Shown: positions 8,713-18,169, counted from the stretch's first letter. The stretch is 37,075 bases of DNA from Alphaproteobacteria bacterium HGW-Alphaproteobacteria-3 (GCA_002842875.1 PHEF01000029.1:1-37075), one strand, 5' to 3'. Notes: generated by a model not told the origin, from the letters alone. Numbers and translations are program-made.

Positions 8713-9711
8713 CTAGAGCCAGTCGGGCGCCGGCAGGTTCTTTTCCTTCAGGAAAGCGGGATTGAAAAGCTTGCTCTGATAGCGCGTGCCGTAATCGCAA
8801 AGCACCGTGACGATAGTATGACCGGGGCCCATTTCCTTCGCGAGGCGAATTGCCCCAGCGACGTTGATGCCGCTCGAACCGCCAAGGCAGAGGCCTTCTT
8901 CCTTCAGCAGGTTGAAGACGACCGGCAGCGCTTCCTCGTCGGGAATCTGGAAGGCCTGGTCGATAGGCGCATCCACGAGATTGGCCGTGATGCGGCCCTG
9001 GCCGATGCCTTCGGTGATCGAGCTGCCTTCGGCCTTCAGTTCGCCGTGCTTGTAGTAGTGGTAGAGCGCGGCGCCCATCGGATCGGCGATACCAATCTGA
9101 ACATTCCCGTTGCGCTCCTTCAGCGCCATGCCGATACCGGCGAGCGTGCCGCCCGTTCCCACGGCGCAAATGAAGCCGTCCACCTTGCCGTCCGTCTGCG
9201 CCCAGATTTCGGGCCCGGTCGTTTCGATATGCGCCTGCCTGTTCGCAACATTGTCGAACTGGTTTGCCCAGATCGCGCCGTTCGGTTCCTTTGCCGCAAG
9301 CTCCTCGGCGAGGCGGCCGGAATATTTCACGTAGTTGTTCGGGTCCTTGTAGGGCACCGCCGGAACCTCGATGAGCTCAGCGCCGCAGAGCCGCAGCATG
9401 TCCTTTTTCTCCTGCGACTGCGTTTCGGGAATCACGATCACCGAGCGGAAGCCAAGCGCATTGCCGACAAGGGCGAGGCCGATGCCGGTGTTCCCCGCCG
9501 TTCCTTCCACAATGACGCCGCCGGGCCTCAGCGTGCCCCGCTTCACCGCATCCTCGATGATGTAGAGCGCGGCGCGGTCTTTCACAGACTGCCCGGGATT
9601 CAGGAATTCGGCCTTGCCGAGAATCTCGCAGCCGGTTTCCTCCGATGCGCGCCTCAGGCGCAGCAAGGGCGTGTTGCCGATCGAGTCGACGAGGCCGTTC
9701 TTGATATCCAT
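8713..9711 (-). CDS. cysK: Cysteine synthase A (O-acetylserine sulfhydrylase)
   Basis: A 332-residue fold-type II PLP enzyme making cysteine from O-acetylserine and sulfide. The PLP lysine is Lys44 in NPGQSVKDR, the substrate loop is GTAGNTG, and the phosphate-binding GTGGTLAG block lies mid-protein. It is a little longer than E. coli CysK and carries a CDYGTRYQSKL ending common in alphaproteobacterial versions. No CBS regulatory domain is present. No clear Shine-Dalgarno precedes the ATG. It is 42 bases behind the Nudix gene and 21 before sseA, so cysteine synthesis and mercaptopyruvate sulfur transfer are probably co-expressed. Confidence 0.92.
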   Translation of the reverse strand: MDIKNGLVDSIGNTPLLRLRRASEETGCEILGKAEFLNPGQSVKDRAALYIIEDAVKRGTLRPGGVIVEGTAGNTGIGLALVGNALGFRSVIVIPETQSQEKKDMLRLCGAELIEVPAVPYKDPNNYVKYSGRLAEELAAKEPNGAIWANQFDNVANRQAHIETTGPEIWAQTDGKVDGFICAVGTGGTLAGIGMALKERNGNVQIGIADPMGAALYHYYKHGELKAEGSSITEGIGQGRITANLVDAPIDQAFQIPDEEALPVVFNLLKEEGLCLGGSSGINVAGAIRLAKEMGPGHTIVTVLCDYGTRYQSKLFNPAFLKEKNLPAPDWL

Positions 9712-9753
9712 GATGCGATTTTTCGTTGTCTGTTTCTGGCAAAAAGCCGATAT

Positions 9754-10368
9754 TCAACCGATTTGGGACTTGTTCAGCATAAGCCATTGAACAAGAACGA
9801 TTGTTTTCGCATCACGGACGCGCCCGTCTTGCGTGGCGGCGTAAGCCTCGGCAAGTGGCACCGCAACGGCGCGGATATCCTCGTGCTCATGGGCAAGGCC
9901 GTGAATGCCGCCCACGCCCTCTAGCGAAGCGGCGCCGACGAAGAGATGGGCCCGCTCGCCATAGCCGCCGGGTGAGGACCAGGCGGTCGCTACGGGATGG
10001 AGCGTCCGCAGTTCGCACCCTGCTTCCTCCAACGCCTCGCGCCGCGCGACGTCCTCCGGCTCCTCGTCTTTTTCCCGGACGCCCGCCACTGCCTCGAAAA
10101 GCCAGGTCGCCTCGCCCCAGACGAGCCCGCAGGTGCGGAACTGCTCGATCAGCACCACGGCGTCGAGCGCGGGGTCGTAGGGCAGCACGTTCACGGCTTC
10201 GCCAATCGTGTAGACATCGCGCGTGACCTCGTCCGACCATTCGCCGTCGAAGCGTTTGTGACGGAAGACGAAGCGTTCGAGTTTCCCCCAGCCCCTGCCG
10301 ATGATGTCGCGCGAACGCAGATCGACGTCGGCAAGGCTGCGCGGCGTCGGGGCGAGACGGGATTCCAT
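9754..10368 (-). CDS. Nudix hydrolase, ADP-ribose pyrophosphatase type
   Basis: A 204-residue Nudix protein. The box spans residues 96-118: Gly96, Glu102 after five residues, then REALEEAGC from Arg110. The preceding beta-strand VVLIEQFR and the GLVWGEATWLFEAVAG stretch are typical of ADP-ribose/nucleoside-diphosphate-sugar pyrophosphatases (NudF/TrgB group). The likely reaction is ADP-ribose to AMP and ribose 5-phosphate; other NDP-sugars are possible. The ATG at 10368 has CCGGAG at good spacing and is preferred over the longer frame to 10413. It lies 51 bases after cfa and 42 before cysK in the same direction. Confidence 0.85.
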   Translation of the reverse strand: MESRLAPTPRSLADVDLRSRDIIGRGWGKLERFVFRHKRFDGEWSDEVTRDVYTIGEAVNVLPYDPALDAVVLIEQFRTCGLVWGEATWLFEAVAGVREKDEEPEDVARREALEEAGCELRTLHPVATAWSSPGGYGERAHLFVGAASLEGVGGIHGLAHEHEDIRAVAVPLAEAYAATQDGRVRDAKTIVLVQWLMLNKSQIG

Positions 10369-10419
10369 GTGCTGCTCCGGTTGGTGGCGGAGGAGCTTAC
10401 CAGCCGCCGCCATGCACGG

Positions 10420-11685
10420 CTACTGCCGGGCGAGCGTTACCTGCGTCACGTCGATATTTCCGGCGCGGAAGCCTGCCTCGCAATAGGAGAAATAATATTC
10501 CCACATTCGGCGAAAGCGTTCGTCGAACCCCTGGGCGCGAATGTCGGGCCAGGCAGCACGGAAGCGCTCGCGCCACAGACGCAGCGTCTCGGCATAATCG
10601 AGGCCAAATTCGAGATTATTCGCCCAGGTCAGCCCCGCCTGCGCCACCTGCTCGCGGAGCACCGACGGCGAAGGCAGCATTCCGCCCGGGAAGATGTAGC
10701 GCTGGATGAAATCGGCGCGCTTGCGGTAGGCCGCGAAGGAGCGGTCGGCAATGGTGATGATCTGCAATCCCGCCTTGCCGCCCGGTTTCAGGCAGTCGCG
10801 AACCTTCCGGAAATAGGTCGGCCAGTATTCCTCGCCCACCGCCTCGAACATTTCGATGGAAGCGATCCGGTCGAACTTCTCGTCCACGTCGCGATAGTCC
10901 TGATAGCGGATATCGACCTTGTGGGAGAGTTGCTTCTGCGCCATGCGCTCGCGGGCGAAGGCAAGCTGTTCCTTCGAAATGGTGATGCCGGTGACGCGGC
11001 AGCCGATCTCCTTTGCTGCATATTCGGCGAAGCCGCCCCAGCCGCTGCCGATTTCCAGCAGATGATGTTCGGGCTTGAGGCCGATCTGTTCGGCGAGCGA
11101 GCGGTACTTGTTGGTCTGCGCTTCGGAAAGAGCCTGCCCCGGATGGGCGAAGCGCGCGGCCGAATAGGTCATCGTCGGGTCGAGCCACTGCGTGTAGAAG
11201 CGGTTTCCGAGGTCGTAGTGATATTCGATGTTGCGTCTGGAGCCGGTCTTCGAGTTCCGGCGCATCAGATGCCCTATGCGCGAAAAGAGGCGCGCCACCG
11301 GCATGCCGTGCATCTTGTCCTGCAAGGCCTCCTTGTTACGCAGGAAGAACTGCAGGAAGGCCGTCACGTTGGGGCTGTCCCACATGCCGTCGAGGAAAGC
11401 CTCGGCGGCGCCAAGGTCGCCGCCGGCAAAGAAGCGCCGGGTCAGGCGGAAGTCGCGGATGACGAGTTCGGCGTCCTCGCCCGGCTCGGCGCCCCGGAAA
11501 CGGAGGCGGCGTCCGTCCGGCAGTGTGATGGTCATGGAGCCGTGGCGGATTTTGGCGAGCGCCCCGAAGGCGATTCGCGCGAGGGGTGGGATGCCGGCAA
11601 TCGAGCCGATATTCGCAGGCGTCACATCGACGCTCTCCGGGGCGATGGTGGCACCATCCGGTCCGTTAACGGGGATCTGGGTCAT
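10420..11685 (-). CDS. cfa: Cyclopropane-fatty-acyl-phospholipid synthase family methyltransferase
   Basis: A 421-residue SAM-dependent enzyme that adds a methylene across cis double bonds of membrane lipids. The N-terminal domain (about 1-140) resembles other Cfa proteins. The SAM-binding motif is LLEIGSGWGGFAEYAA, with Glu211 at its start. YHYDLGNRFY (residues 155-164), EMFEAVGEEYW and FPGGMLPS are family hallmarks. A GGAGG sits before the ATG at 11685. It heads a run of five minus-strand genes and is divergent from recQ across 190 bases. A TATAGT (minus strand, 11711-11716) that could be a -10 box lies inside the inverted repeat TCAGCC/GGCTGA at 11701-11723, but no matching -35 is seen. 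Confidence 0.9.
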   Translation of the reverse strand: MTQIPVNGPDGATIAPESVDVTPANIGSIAGIPPLARIAFGALAKIRHGSMTITLPDGRRLRFRGAEPGEDAELVIRDFRLTRRFFAGGDLGAAEAFLDGMWDSPNVTAFLQFFLRNKEALQDKMHGMPVARLFSRIGHLMRRNSKTGSRRNIEYHYDLGNRFYTQWLDPTMTYSAARFAHPGQALSEAQTNKYRSLAEQIGLKPEHHLLEIGSGWGGFAEYAAKEIGCRVTGITISKEQLAFARERMAQKQLSHKVDIRYQDYRDVDEKFDRIASIEMFEAVGEEYWPTYFRKVRDCLKPGGKAGLQIITIADRSFAAYRKRADFIQRYIFPGGMLPSPSVLREQVAQAGLTWANNLEFGLDYAETLRLWRERFRAAWPDIRAQGFDERFRRMWEYYFSYCEAGFRAGNIDVTQVTLARQ

Positions 11686-11875
11686 GCTCGTCTCCCTCCG
11701 TCAGCCAACGACTATAACGGCTGAGGCGCTCAGGTCCTAGTCTGCTGTCACCATGCGAATACGGGCGAGAGGGGCGGATGGTTCAATCTGGGCGGGTTTC
11801 TTCGGCGCGCGCAAATGCTAGTTTCGCGGCGCGCGAAAGCGGCATCCGCCGAGTCGCCCCTGTCCGGACCCTGAA

Positions 11876-13717
11876 GTGACCGATCCCTCCGAGCCGAAAA
11901 GAAAGCCGATGCCGCACCCGGAACGGGTGCTGAAGGAGGTGTTCGGCCTTCCCTCGTTCCGGGGCCAGCAGGAGGAGATCATCGCCCATGTCGTCGAGGG
12001 GGGCGATGCGGTCGTGCTTCTCCCGACGGGTGCGGGCAAGTCGCTGTGCTATCAGATACCGGCGCTGTGCCGTGCGGGTGTCGCGGTCGTCGTCTCGCCG
12101 CTCATCGCGCTGATGCGCGATCAGGTGGAGGCGCTGCGCCAGTCCGGCGTCCGGGCGGCGGCCTTCAACTCGACGCTGACGCCGGAAGAAGCGCGCGGCA
12201 TCAGGGACGCACTGACGGCCGGCGAACTCGACCTTCTCTATGTCACGCCGGAACGGCTTGCGGGTGATGGTTTCATGGCGCTGCTGTCTCGCCTGCCGCT
12301 CGCGCTTTTCGCCATCGACGAAGCGCATTGCATCAGCCAGTGGGGTCATGATTTCCGGCCGGAATATCTGCAACTCGCGAGATTGAAGGAACGCTTTCCC
12401 GGCGTGCCGCGCCTCGCGCTCACCGCCACCGCGGATCCGCAGACGCGTGACGATCTCGTCCACCGGTTGCAACTCGACGACGCGCGGATTTTTACCGCGA
12501 GCTTCGACCGCCCGAATATCCGCTACACGATCGTCCGCAAGGACAATGCGAAAAGCCAGTTGCGGGATTTTCTCCGTGCGCATGAAGGCGCGAGCGGCAT
12601 CGTTTACTGCCTGAGCCGCAAGAAGGTCGAGGAAACCGCCGAATGGCTGACGGCCCTGGGCATTCCCGCGCTCCCCTATCATGCGGGGCTAGACCGGCAC
12701 ATTCGCGACAGTCATCAGGATTCCTTCCTCAAGGACGAGGGTCCGGTGCTCGTCGCCACCATCGCCTTCGGGATGGGGATCGACAAACCGGATGTCCGCT
12801 TCGTCGCGCATCTCGACCTGCCGTCGAGCATCGAAGCCTATTATCAGGAGACGGGCAGGGCCGGGCGCGACGGGCTGCCGTCCGACGCGTGGATGGCTTA
12901 TGGCATGAGCGACGTCGCATTGCGGCGGCGGATGATCGACGAAGGCGGTTCGCCCGAAGGGGTGAAGCAGGTCGAGCGCGCGAAGCTCGATGCGTTGCTT
13001 CATGTCTGCGAGACGGTCAGTTGCCGGCGGCAGGCATTGCTTGCGCATTTCGGCGAGCAGCACGAGGGCGGGTGCGGCAACTGCGATGCGTGCCTGACGC
13101 CTGCGGAAACGTGGGACGGCACGGAAGCGGCGCGGAAGGCCTTGTCGGCCATCTACCGCACGGGCCAGCGCTTCGGCGCGGGGCATCTCATCGACATCTT
13201 GCGCGGCAACAAGACCGAAAAGGTGGAGGGTTGCGGCCACGACGCTCTGCCGACATTCGGCGTCGGCAAGGATATCGACCGGAAAGGCTGGCAGTCGGTC
13301 TTTCGGCAGCTTGCGGCGCGCGGCATCGTCTCCATCGACCACACGGCCTATGGCGTGCTCAAGCTTGAGGAAAGCGCGCGGCCTGTGCTGCAAGGGCATC
13401 AACCCGTCGAGCTTCGCCGCGACCCTTCTCCCGGGCGCCGCCACCAGAGAACCGCTTCGGGCGCTGCCGTCCCTCCGGCTTCGCCAGAGGAAGAAGCATT
13501 ATTTCAGGATTTGCGTGCCGAGCGAATGCGGCTCGCTCGCGAGCAGGGCGTGCCGCCTTATGTGATCTTCCACGATACGTCGCTGCGCGAGATGGCGCGG
13601 CGCCGTCCTGCGAGCGTTTCCGACATGGCGGGCATTCCCGGCGTCGGCAGCGCCAAGATCGCGCGCTACGGCGAGGCGTTTCTGGCCACAATCGCTGCGG
13701 TGAAAACCGCAAGCTGA
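11876..13717 (+). CDS. recQ: ATP-dependent DNA helicase RecQ
   Basis: A 613-residue 3'-5' superfamily 2 helicase acting in recombination and replication restart. It shows Walker A PTGAGKS (50-56), the DEAH box at 148-151 followed by the aromatic-rich loop [13 protein letters not shown], and motif [14 protein letters not shown]. The RecQ zinc site is Cys383, Cys400, Cys403 and Cys406. The C-terminal HRDC domain ends with [17 protein letters not shown]. The domain set is complete. The start is uncertain: GTG at 11876 gives the length used here, while an ATG at 11909 is only 11 codons shorter, and neither has a strong ribosome-binding site. It is monocistronic and faces tRNA-Asn. Confidence 0.94.
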   Translation: MTDPSEPKRKPMPHPERVLKEVFGLPSFRGQQEEIIAHVVEGGDAVVLLPTGAGKSLCYQIPALCRAGVAVVVSPLIALMRDQVEALRQSGVRAAAFNSTLTPEEARGIRDALTAGELDLLYVTPERLAGDGFMALLSRLPLALFAIDEAHCISQWGHDFRPEYLQLARLKERFPGVPRLALTATADPQTRDDLVHRLQLDDARIFTASFDRPNIRYTIVRKDNAKSQLRDFLRAHEGASGIVYCLSRKKVEETAEWLTALGIPALPYHAGLDRHIRDSHQDSFLKDEGPVLVATIAFGMGIDKPDVRFVAHLDLPSSIEAYYQETGRAGRDGLPSDAWMAYGMSDVALRRRMIDEGGSPEGVKQVERAKLDALLHVCETVSCRRQALLAHFGEQHEGGCGNCDACLTPAETWDGTEAARKALSAIYRTGQRFGAGHLIDILRGNKTEKVEGCGHDALPTFGVGKDIDRKGWQSVFRQLAARGIVSIDHTAYGVLKLEESARPVLQGHQPVELRRDPSPGRRHQRTASGAAVPPASPEEEALFQDLRAERMRLAREQGVPPYVIFHDTSLREMARRRPASVSDMAGIPGVGSAKIARYGEAFLATIAAVKTAS

Positions 13718-13787
13718 CGGCGGACGGTCGGCGTTCAAGGGGCTTGAAACGGCGAGAGCGCACCCTTGGCGCGCTCCAACGAAAAAA

Positions 13788-13862
13788 TGGCTCCCCGGGC
13801 CGGATTCGAACCAGCGACCGATCGGTTAACAGCCGATTGCTCTACCACTGAGCTACCGAGGA
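13788..13862 (-). tRNA. tRNA-Asn (anticodon GTT)
   Basis: Read on the minus strand, the 5' arm TCCTCGG pairs with CCGGGGA at the 3' end (one T-G wobble), followed by G and an encoded CCA. The anticodon stem ATCGG/CCGAT encloses loop CTGTTAA, giving anticodon GTT at 13828-13830. The T-loop GGTTCGAATCC is canonical. A run of T follows the CCA on the minus strand. Plus-strand frames through it translate to the familiar false tRNA-derived protein beginning APRAGFEPATDR. Confidence 0.97.
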
Positions 13863-13913
13863 CCAGGTCGGCGAGGGCCTCTGAACCCACGCCGATGAGC
13901 GCTGCATATACCA

Positions 13914-13946
13914 AAGACATTTCGCCCGTGCCAGCCCAAATGTCTT
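13914..13946. promoter_or_regulatory. 9-bp perfect inverted repeat between tRNA-Asn and a small membrane-protein gene
   Basis: AAGACATTT at 13914-13922 and AAATGTCTT at 13938-13946 are exact reverse complements with a 15-base spacer. The repeat lies in the 164-base gap between the divergent tRNA-Asn and the gene at 14027. It could be an operator or a leader hairpin. No experiment or known motif is tied to it. Confidence 0.3.
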
Positions 13947-14026
13947 GCTCTTGCCACCTTTTGTCCCTATCTGCCCAAACGGTTCGGAGCCTTCGCTTCC
14001 GAATCTTCTCCAGAAAGCGGCAGGTC

Positions 14027-14272
14027 ATGGCGGCGGTACGATTCGGCGACAAGCGGGTGAAGGTGCCGGGACCTCCGATCCTGCGAATCGGCGTCGGCGT
14101 GCTGCTCGTCGCCGGCGGCACCGTGGGTTTTCTCCCCATCCTCGGTTTCTGGATGCTGCCGCTCGGCGTCCTCGTTCTCTCCGTCGATCTGCATCCCGTG
14201 CGCCGGGCCCGGCGGCGCTTCGAGGTGTGGTGGGGCCGCAAGCGGCAACGCAGGTCCGGGAACGGCGACTAG
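14027..14272 (+). CDS. Small membrane protein of unknown function
   Basis: An 81-residue protein with a charged N-terminus, one long hydrophobic stretch (about residues 15-48) that probably forms a helical hairpin with a Gly-Phe-Leu-Pro turn, and an Arg-rich tail (RRARRRFEVWWGRKR) that should stay in the cytoplasm. Such small proteins occur widely in alphaproteobacteria, but I know of no assigned role. The frame extends left through the antisense of tRNA-Asn to 13766; that part is an artefact, so the ATG at 14027 is used. Its TAG lies three bases from the stop of the convergent deacetylase gene. Confidence 0.62.
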   Translation: MAAVRFGDKRVKVPGPPILRIGVGVLLVAGGTVGFLPILGFWMLPLGVLVLSVDLHPVRRARRRFEVWWGRKRQRRSGNGD

Positions 14273-14275
14273 CCG

Positions 14276-15352
14276 CTAATCGATCCCGAGCGAGCGGAGG
14301 GGTTTTGCCAGCGCGAAGGGAAGCCCGCTCAGCAACGCCTCCAGCATCCGCCGGTCCTGAAAATCGCCATTGAGCGAGAGCCGTGGCAGGCTTGTCAGCC
14401 GGTGGGCATGGGCGGGCCTTATCAGTCCCTTGCGTGTCGTCGTCGCGGAGCGGAAGCCGAGTGCCGAGGCGAGGGCGAAATCCCGTTCTCCGGCAGAGCC
14501 CGGATCGCCGTAGGGATAGGAGAAGTGACGGGGGCGATATCCGAGTTCCGCCTCCATCCGGGCAAGTCCGCGCTCGATGTCGGATCGCGCGTCCCAGGCC
14601 GTGAGGCCTGCCTGCGCGAAGTGATCGGCGGTGTGCGCCTCAATGCTGGCGAGCGGATGGGCGGCGAGGGTACGGACCTCGTCCCAGTTCATCGCCAGTT
14701 CGCGCGTCAGCGCGCCCATGTCGATGCCATGCTCGGCGGCGAGGCGGCGCACCTCGGCGCGCATCTCGCGTTCGGGCAGCGCGCGCAACGCCCAGTAAAT
14801 CTTGTTCCAGGCGTCGTTCTTCTCGCCGGCGTCGCGTGTGAACATCGCGATTTCGCGCCCGCCCAGCGTGACGCGGATCGCGACCGCCGAGGCGATCGCG
14901 CGTTCGAGCGCCACCCACCAGATTTCCGCATGGCCATCCGGCAGGCCGGTCGTCAGGTAGACGGTGAAGGGCACGCCGTTGCGCTCGAAGACGGGCAGGG
15001 CGTCGGTCAGGTTGTCCCTGTAGCCGTCATCAAGCGTGAAGACGGCGAAGCGCTCGCCATGTTCGCCCGCTTCGAGCCGGGTCACGGCCTCGTCGAGCGG
15101 CATGCAGGTGTAACCGAGGTCGCGGACCGTCCCGATTGTCTCTTCGAGGAAGCCGGGTGCGATTTCGAGAATGCGGTTCGGCGCAAATTCGGCGCCGTCA
15201 TCCTCCCGGACCCGGTGCAGCATGAAGATGACGCCGATCCCGGCCAGCGATTTCGGCGCGATCCGGCAAGCTCCGCTCGCATGGAGGGCGAGCAGCATTC
15301 GGCCCATCGGCGATGAGTTGGACTTACGGGGTGCGGGAACGGTCTTGCTCAT
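14276..15352 (-). CDS. Polysaccharide deacetylase (NodB-type, CE4)
   Basis: A 358-residue carbohydrate esterase 4 protein expected to remove acetyl groups from N-acetylated sugars. Motif 1 TLDDGYRDN (106-114) carries the catalytic and metal aspartates Asp108 and Asp109. Motif 2 EAHTADH supplies metal ligands His240 and His244. Motif 3 SYPYGD is at 278-283. An insert of about 80 residues separates motifs 1 and 2. No clear signal peptide is seen, so it may act in the cytoplasm on lipid-linked sugars. It diverges from the acyltransferase at 15501 across 148 bases and marks the left edge of the polysaccharide locus. Its place beside flippase and polymerase genes supports a role in repeat-unit modification. 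Confidence 0.85.
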   Translation of the reverse strand: MSKTVPAPRKSNSSPMGRMLLALHASGACRIAPKSLAGIGVIFMLHRVREDDGAEFAPNRILEIAPGFLEETIGTVRDLGYTCMPLDEAVTRLEAGEHGERFAVFTLDDGYRDNLTDALPVFERNGVPFTVYLTTGLPDGHAEIWWVALERAIASAVAIRVTLGGREIAMFTRDAGEKNDAWNKIYWALRALPEREMRAEVRRLAAEHGIDMGALTRELAMNWDEVRTLAAHPLASIEAHTADHFAQAGLTAWDARSDIERGLARMEAELGYRPRHFSYPYGDPGSAGERDFALASALGFRSATTTRKGLIRPAHAHRLTSLPRLSLNGDFQDRRMLEALLSGLPFALAKPLRSLGID

Positions 15353-15500
15353 TGCGAAGCATTCTCGGCGAGAAAGGTTAACGCGGTACGACCTAGCACA
15401 GCCCTTGCAATCCTGTCTTCGAGCCGGGCACGGCGTTCAGATTCGGGAACCGAACGGACGTCTCTCCGGTAAGGAAACAGACAGCAAGGCGAGGCCAAAA

Positions 15501-16769
15501 ATGACGCCGCTGACCGTCAAGTTCGAAGACATGAGCCGGATTCCGGCTGCGACCGAAAGAAAAAAATCCCGGAACTCCGCCCTTTTTGGCGTACCGGACA
15601 ACCGCCCGCAAGTGCTTGTCTCCATCCATGAGGAGATCGAGCCGCTCAAGGCGGTCTGGCAGGCGCTTGAAAAGACCGGCGATTGCACGGCCTTTCAGAC
15701 CTTCGCGTGGATTTCGGCATGGCAGCGTCATATCGGGACGAAGCAGGGCGTGAAGCCCGCCATTGTCGTGGGATGGGACAGCGAGGGCGGTGCGCTCTTC
15801 ATTCTTCCGCTCGGCATCGAAAACGGCATCCTCTGCCACAAGCTCACCTGGCTGGGCGGCGATCTCGGCGACTACAACGCGCCGCTGCTTTCGCGCGCCT
15901 TCTCGCGCTACGTCTCGCCGGCACAATTCCCCGCGCTCTGGGACGATATTCGCGAGACGCTCCCCACCCATCACATCGTGACGCTGAGCCGCATGCCGGA
16001 ACGCGTCGGCGGACAGGCGAACCCGATGATGGCGCTGGACGGCATTCGCCGCAACGCGTCCTCGGCGCATATGACGATGCTCAAGGATGACTGGGAGAGC
16101 TACTACGGCGAGAAGCGCTCCTCCGGCAGCAAGAAGCGCGACCGGCAGAAGCGCCGCAAGACCGAAGAACTCGGTGCCGTTTCGCTCGTCACACCGGAAA
16201 GCGCGGACGAGAAGCTCCGCACGCTCGACATCCTGATGGAACAGAAATCCGTCACCTTCGCCCGTATGGGTGTCGCCAATCTTTTCGACAAGCCCGGCTA
16301 TCGCGACTTCTACCGCGATCTTGCGACCAACCCCGATGCCGAAGGCCTGATCGAGGTCAACCATCTCGCGGTCGGCGACACCGTCTGCGCGGCGAACTGG
16401 GGCGTGAGCTTCGGCGGCCGTTACCATTATGTGCTCGCGAGCTATGACGAGAACAGCGAAGCGGTCCGCTTCGGTCCCGGCATGATCCAGCTCATGGAAT
16501 TGATGGAACGGGCAACCGCCAACGGCCATGCGGCCTTCGATTTCACCATCGGGGACGAGGGCTACAAGGACCAGTGGTGCGAAATCGAGATTCCGCTTTT
16601 CGATCAGGTCGAACCGAACAATCTCGTCGGCTGGCTCGGGCTTGGCCCGCGGATCGCCTATCTCCAGGCTAAACGATTCATCAAGCAGACCCCGGTACTT
16701 TGGCAAGGGTTCACCCGGTTGCGCGCTGCGAAGGGCATGTTCGCGGCCGCCGTCTCGGCGCGGGTTTAA
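15501..16769 (+). CDS. CelD/BcsL-family GNAT acyltransferase (first copy)
   Basis: A 422-residue protein of the GNAT-type CelD/BcsL (Acetyltransf_6) family, related to FemAB-like transferases. Blocks include CTAFQTFAWISAWQRH near 60, LTWLGGDLGDYNAPLL, a Lys/Arg-rich SGSKKRDRQKRRK stretch, and a C-terminal AFDFTIGDEGYKDQWC segment typical of the family. It probably transfers an acyl or aminoacyl group to an envelope sugar or precursor. The ATG at 15501 is the first after the divergent promoter region and follows a weak GAGGC. Only 11 bases separate it from the flippase. It is paralogous in type to the gene at 18166, but the two are not close copies. Confidence 0.8.
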   Translation: MTPLTVKFEDMSRIPAATERKKSRNSALFGVPDNRPQVLVSIHEEIEPLKAVWQALEKTGDCTAFQTFAWISAWQRHIGTKQGVKPAIVVGWDSEGGALFILPLGIENGILCHKLTWLGGDLGDYNAPLLSRAFSRYVSPAQFPALWDDIRETLPTHHIVTLSRMPERVGGQANPMMALDGIRRNASSAHMTMLKDDWESYYGEKRSSGSKKRDRQKRRKTEELGAVSLVTPESADEKLRTLDILMEQKSVTFARMGVANLFDKPGYRDFYRDLATNPDAEGLIEVNHLAVGDTVCAANWGVSFGGRYHYVLASYDENSEAVRFGPGMIQLMELMERATANGHAAFDFTIGDEGYKDQWCEIEIPLFDQVEPNNLVGWLGLGPRIAYLQAKRFIKQTPVLWQGFTRLRAAKGMFAAAVSARV

Positions 16770-16780
16770 GGGCGTTTGCC

Positions 16781-18169
16781 ATGACTTCGAAAGAGCTTCC
16801 GGCACGCTTCGGGCGGATCGGAAAGACGATTGCCGGAAAGCTTGGCGACGCACATCTTGCGGGCGTCGTTCGGGGTGCGGCCTTCGTCATGGGCATCAGG
16901 GTTGCCGGGGCGGCCATCGCGCTGCTCAGCCAAGTGCTGCTCGCGCGGTGGATGGGCGCCTTCGAATACGGCATCTTCGTCTATGTCTGGGTCTGGGTCG
17001 TGGTGCTTGGGATCGTCGTGCCGATGGGCTTTGGCACGTCGGTCCTCCGCTTCATTCCCGAATACAGGGCGAAGGAAAAGTGGCGCCGTCTGTCGGGCGT
17101 CCTGAAAGCATCCTTCGGCATCGTCGCGTCCATCGGCGCAGCTGTTTCGCTCGCGGGCCTCGGTCTGCTCTGGGTCTTCTCGGGCCATATCGAGAGCTAC
17201 TACGTCTGGCCGCTTGCGATCGCACTGATCTGCGTGCCGGGCTTTGCGCTGATGGACTGGCAGGAAGGTGCGGCGCGCGCCTTCGGCTGGGTCAATCTCG
17301 CCTACATACCGAACTACATCGTCCGCCCGCTGGCGATCGTTGCCGTTGCCGGCGGCATTCTCGTCTTCACCGGCGGCGCCACGGGGCTGCAGGTTACGTT
17401 CGGCGCCCTCGGCGCGACGTTTGCGACAATGTTCGTGCAGCGCTTTCTGCTTGCGCGCCGCGTTGCCGGGACGGTCCCCGCCGCCAAACCCGTCTTTCAC
17501 GTCAAGCACTGGGTTGCGATTTCCGCGCCGCTCGTGCTTGTCGAGGGGCTCTTCCTGCTCCTCACCAATACCGACATCGTGCTGCTCGGCTATTTCGTCG
17601 ATCCGGACGACATCGGCATCTATTTCGCCGCGACGCGCATCGCCAATCTCATGGCCTTCATCCAGTTCTCGGTGGCGGCGCTCGCCGTGCCCAAATTTGC
17701 GGAACTTCACAGCGCGGGCAAACATGGCGAACTTCAGACCTTCGTACATGGGTCGATCCAGTGGATTTTCTGGCCGACGCTTGCGGCAGGTATCTTCCTC
17801 CTGTTCGCCGGTGAATTCGCACTCGGCCTGTTCGGCGAGAATTTCGGCGCCGGATATCCGCTTCTCTTTCTGCTGATGGCGGGCTTTCTCGCGCGGGCCG
17901 CGACGGGGTCTACCGAGTATCTGCTCAACATGACGGGCAACCAGAACGCCGTCGCCTGGACCTACGGCATTGCGGCGGTGGCGAATCTCGCGCTCAACTT
18001 TCTGCTGGTGCCGTCCTTCGGACTGACGGGCGCGGCGGCCGCGACGGCCATCTCCATCGTCGGCTCCACCTTCTGCCTTGCCGTCGTCGTCCGGCGGCGC
18101 CTCGGCATCGTCGCCTTTGTTTTCGCCGGACCGGTCCGGCGGACGCTTACAGCTTTGAGGATTGCATGA
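16781..18169 (+). CDS. Wzx-like polysaccharide flippase (oligosaccharide translocase)
   Basis: A 462-residue polytopic membrane protein of the MATE-like MOP superfamily. The N-terminal signature RVAGAAIALLSQVLLARWMGAFEYG resembles Wzx/RfbX openings, and about 12-14 hydrophobic segments follow to residue 455. A late block, GLTGAAAATAISIVGSTF, is also typical. It should flip the undecaprenyl-linked repeat unit to the periplasmic face. The start ATG is 11 bases after the first acyltransferase, and its TGA overlaps the next ATG as ATGA. That makes translational coupling with the second acyltransferase likely. Confidence 0.88.
   Translation: MTSKELPARFGRIGKTIAGKLGDAHLAGVVRGAAFVMGIRVAGAAIALLSQVLLARWMGAFEYGIFVYVWVWVVVLGIVVPMGFGTSVLRFIPEYRAKEKWRRLSGVLKASFGIVASIGAAVSLAGLGLLWVFSGHIESYYVWPLAIALICVPGFALMDWQEGAARAFGWVNLAYIPNYIVRPLAIVAVAGGILVFTGGATGLQVTFGALGATFATMFVQRFLLARRVAGTVPAAKPVFHVKHWVAISAPLVLVEGLFLLLTNTDIVLLGYFVDPDDIGIYFAATRIANLMAFIQFSVAALAVPKFAELHSAGKHGELQTFVHGSIQWIFWPTLAAGIFLLFAGEFALGLFGENFGAGYPLLFLLMAGFLARAATGSTEYLLNMTGNQNAVAWTYGIAAVANLALNFLLVPSFGLTGAAAATAISIVGSTFCLAVVVRRRLGIVAFVFAGPVRRTLTALRIA

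Noticed and set aside
7990..9924. 644-codon plus-strand frame opposite sseA, cysK and the Nudix gene
   Set aside because: It is a shadow across three well-supported minus-strand genes, rich in Arg/Ala/His and without any recognisable domain.
13766..14026. Plus-strand frame continuing left of the small membrane protein, with a peptide opening MARSNEKMAPRAGFEPATDR
   Set aside because: It is the antisense translation of tRNA-Asn, a well-known annotation artefact; the gene is called from the ATG at 14027.
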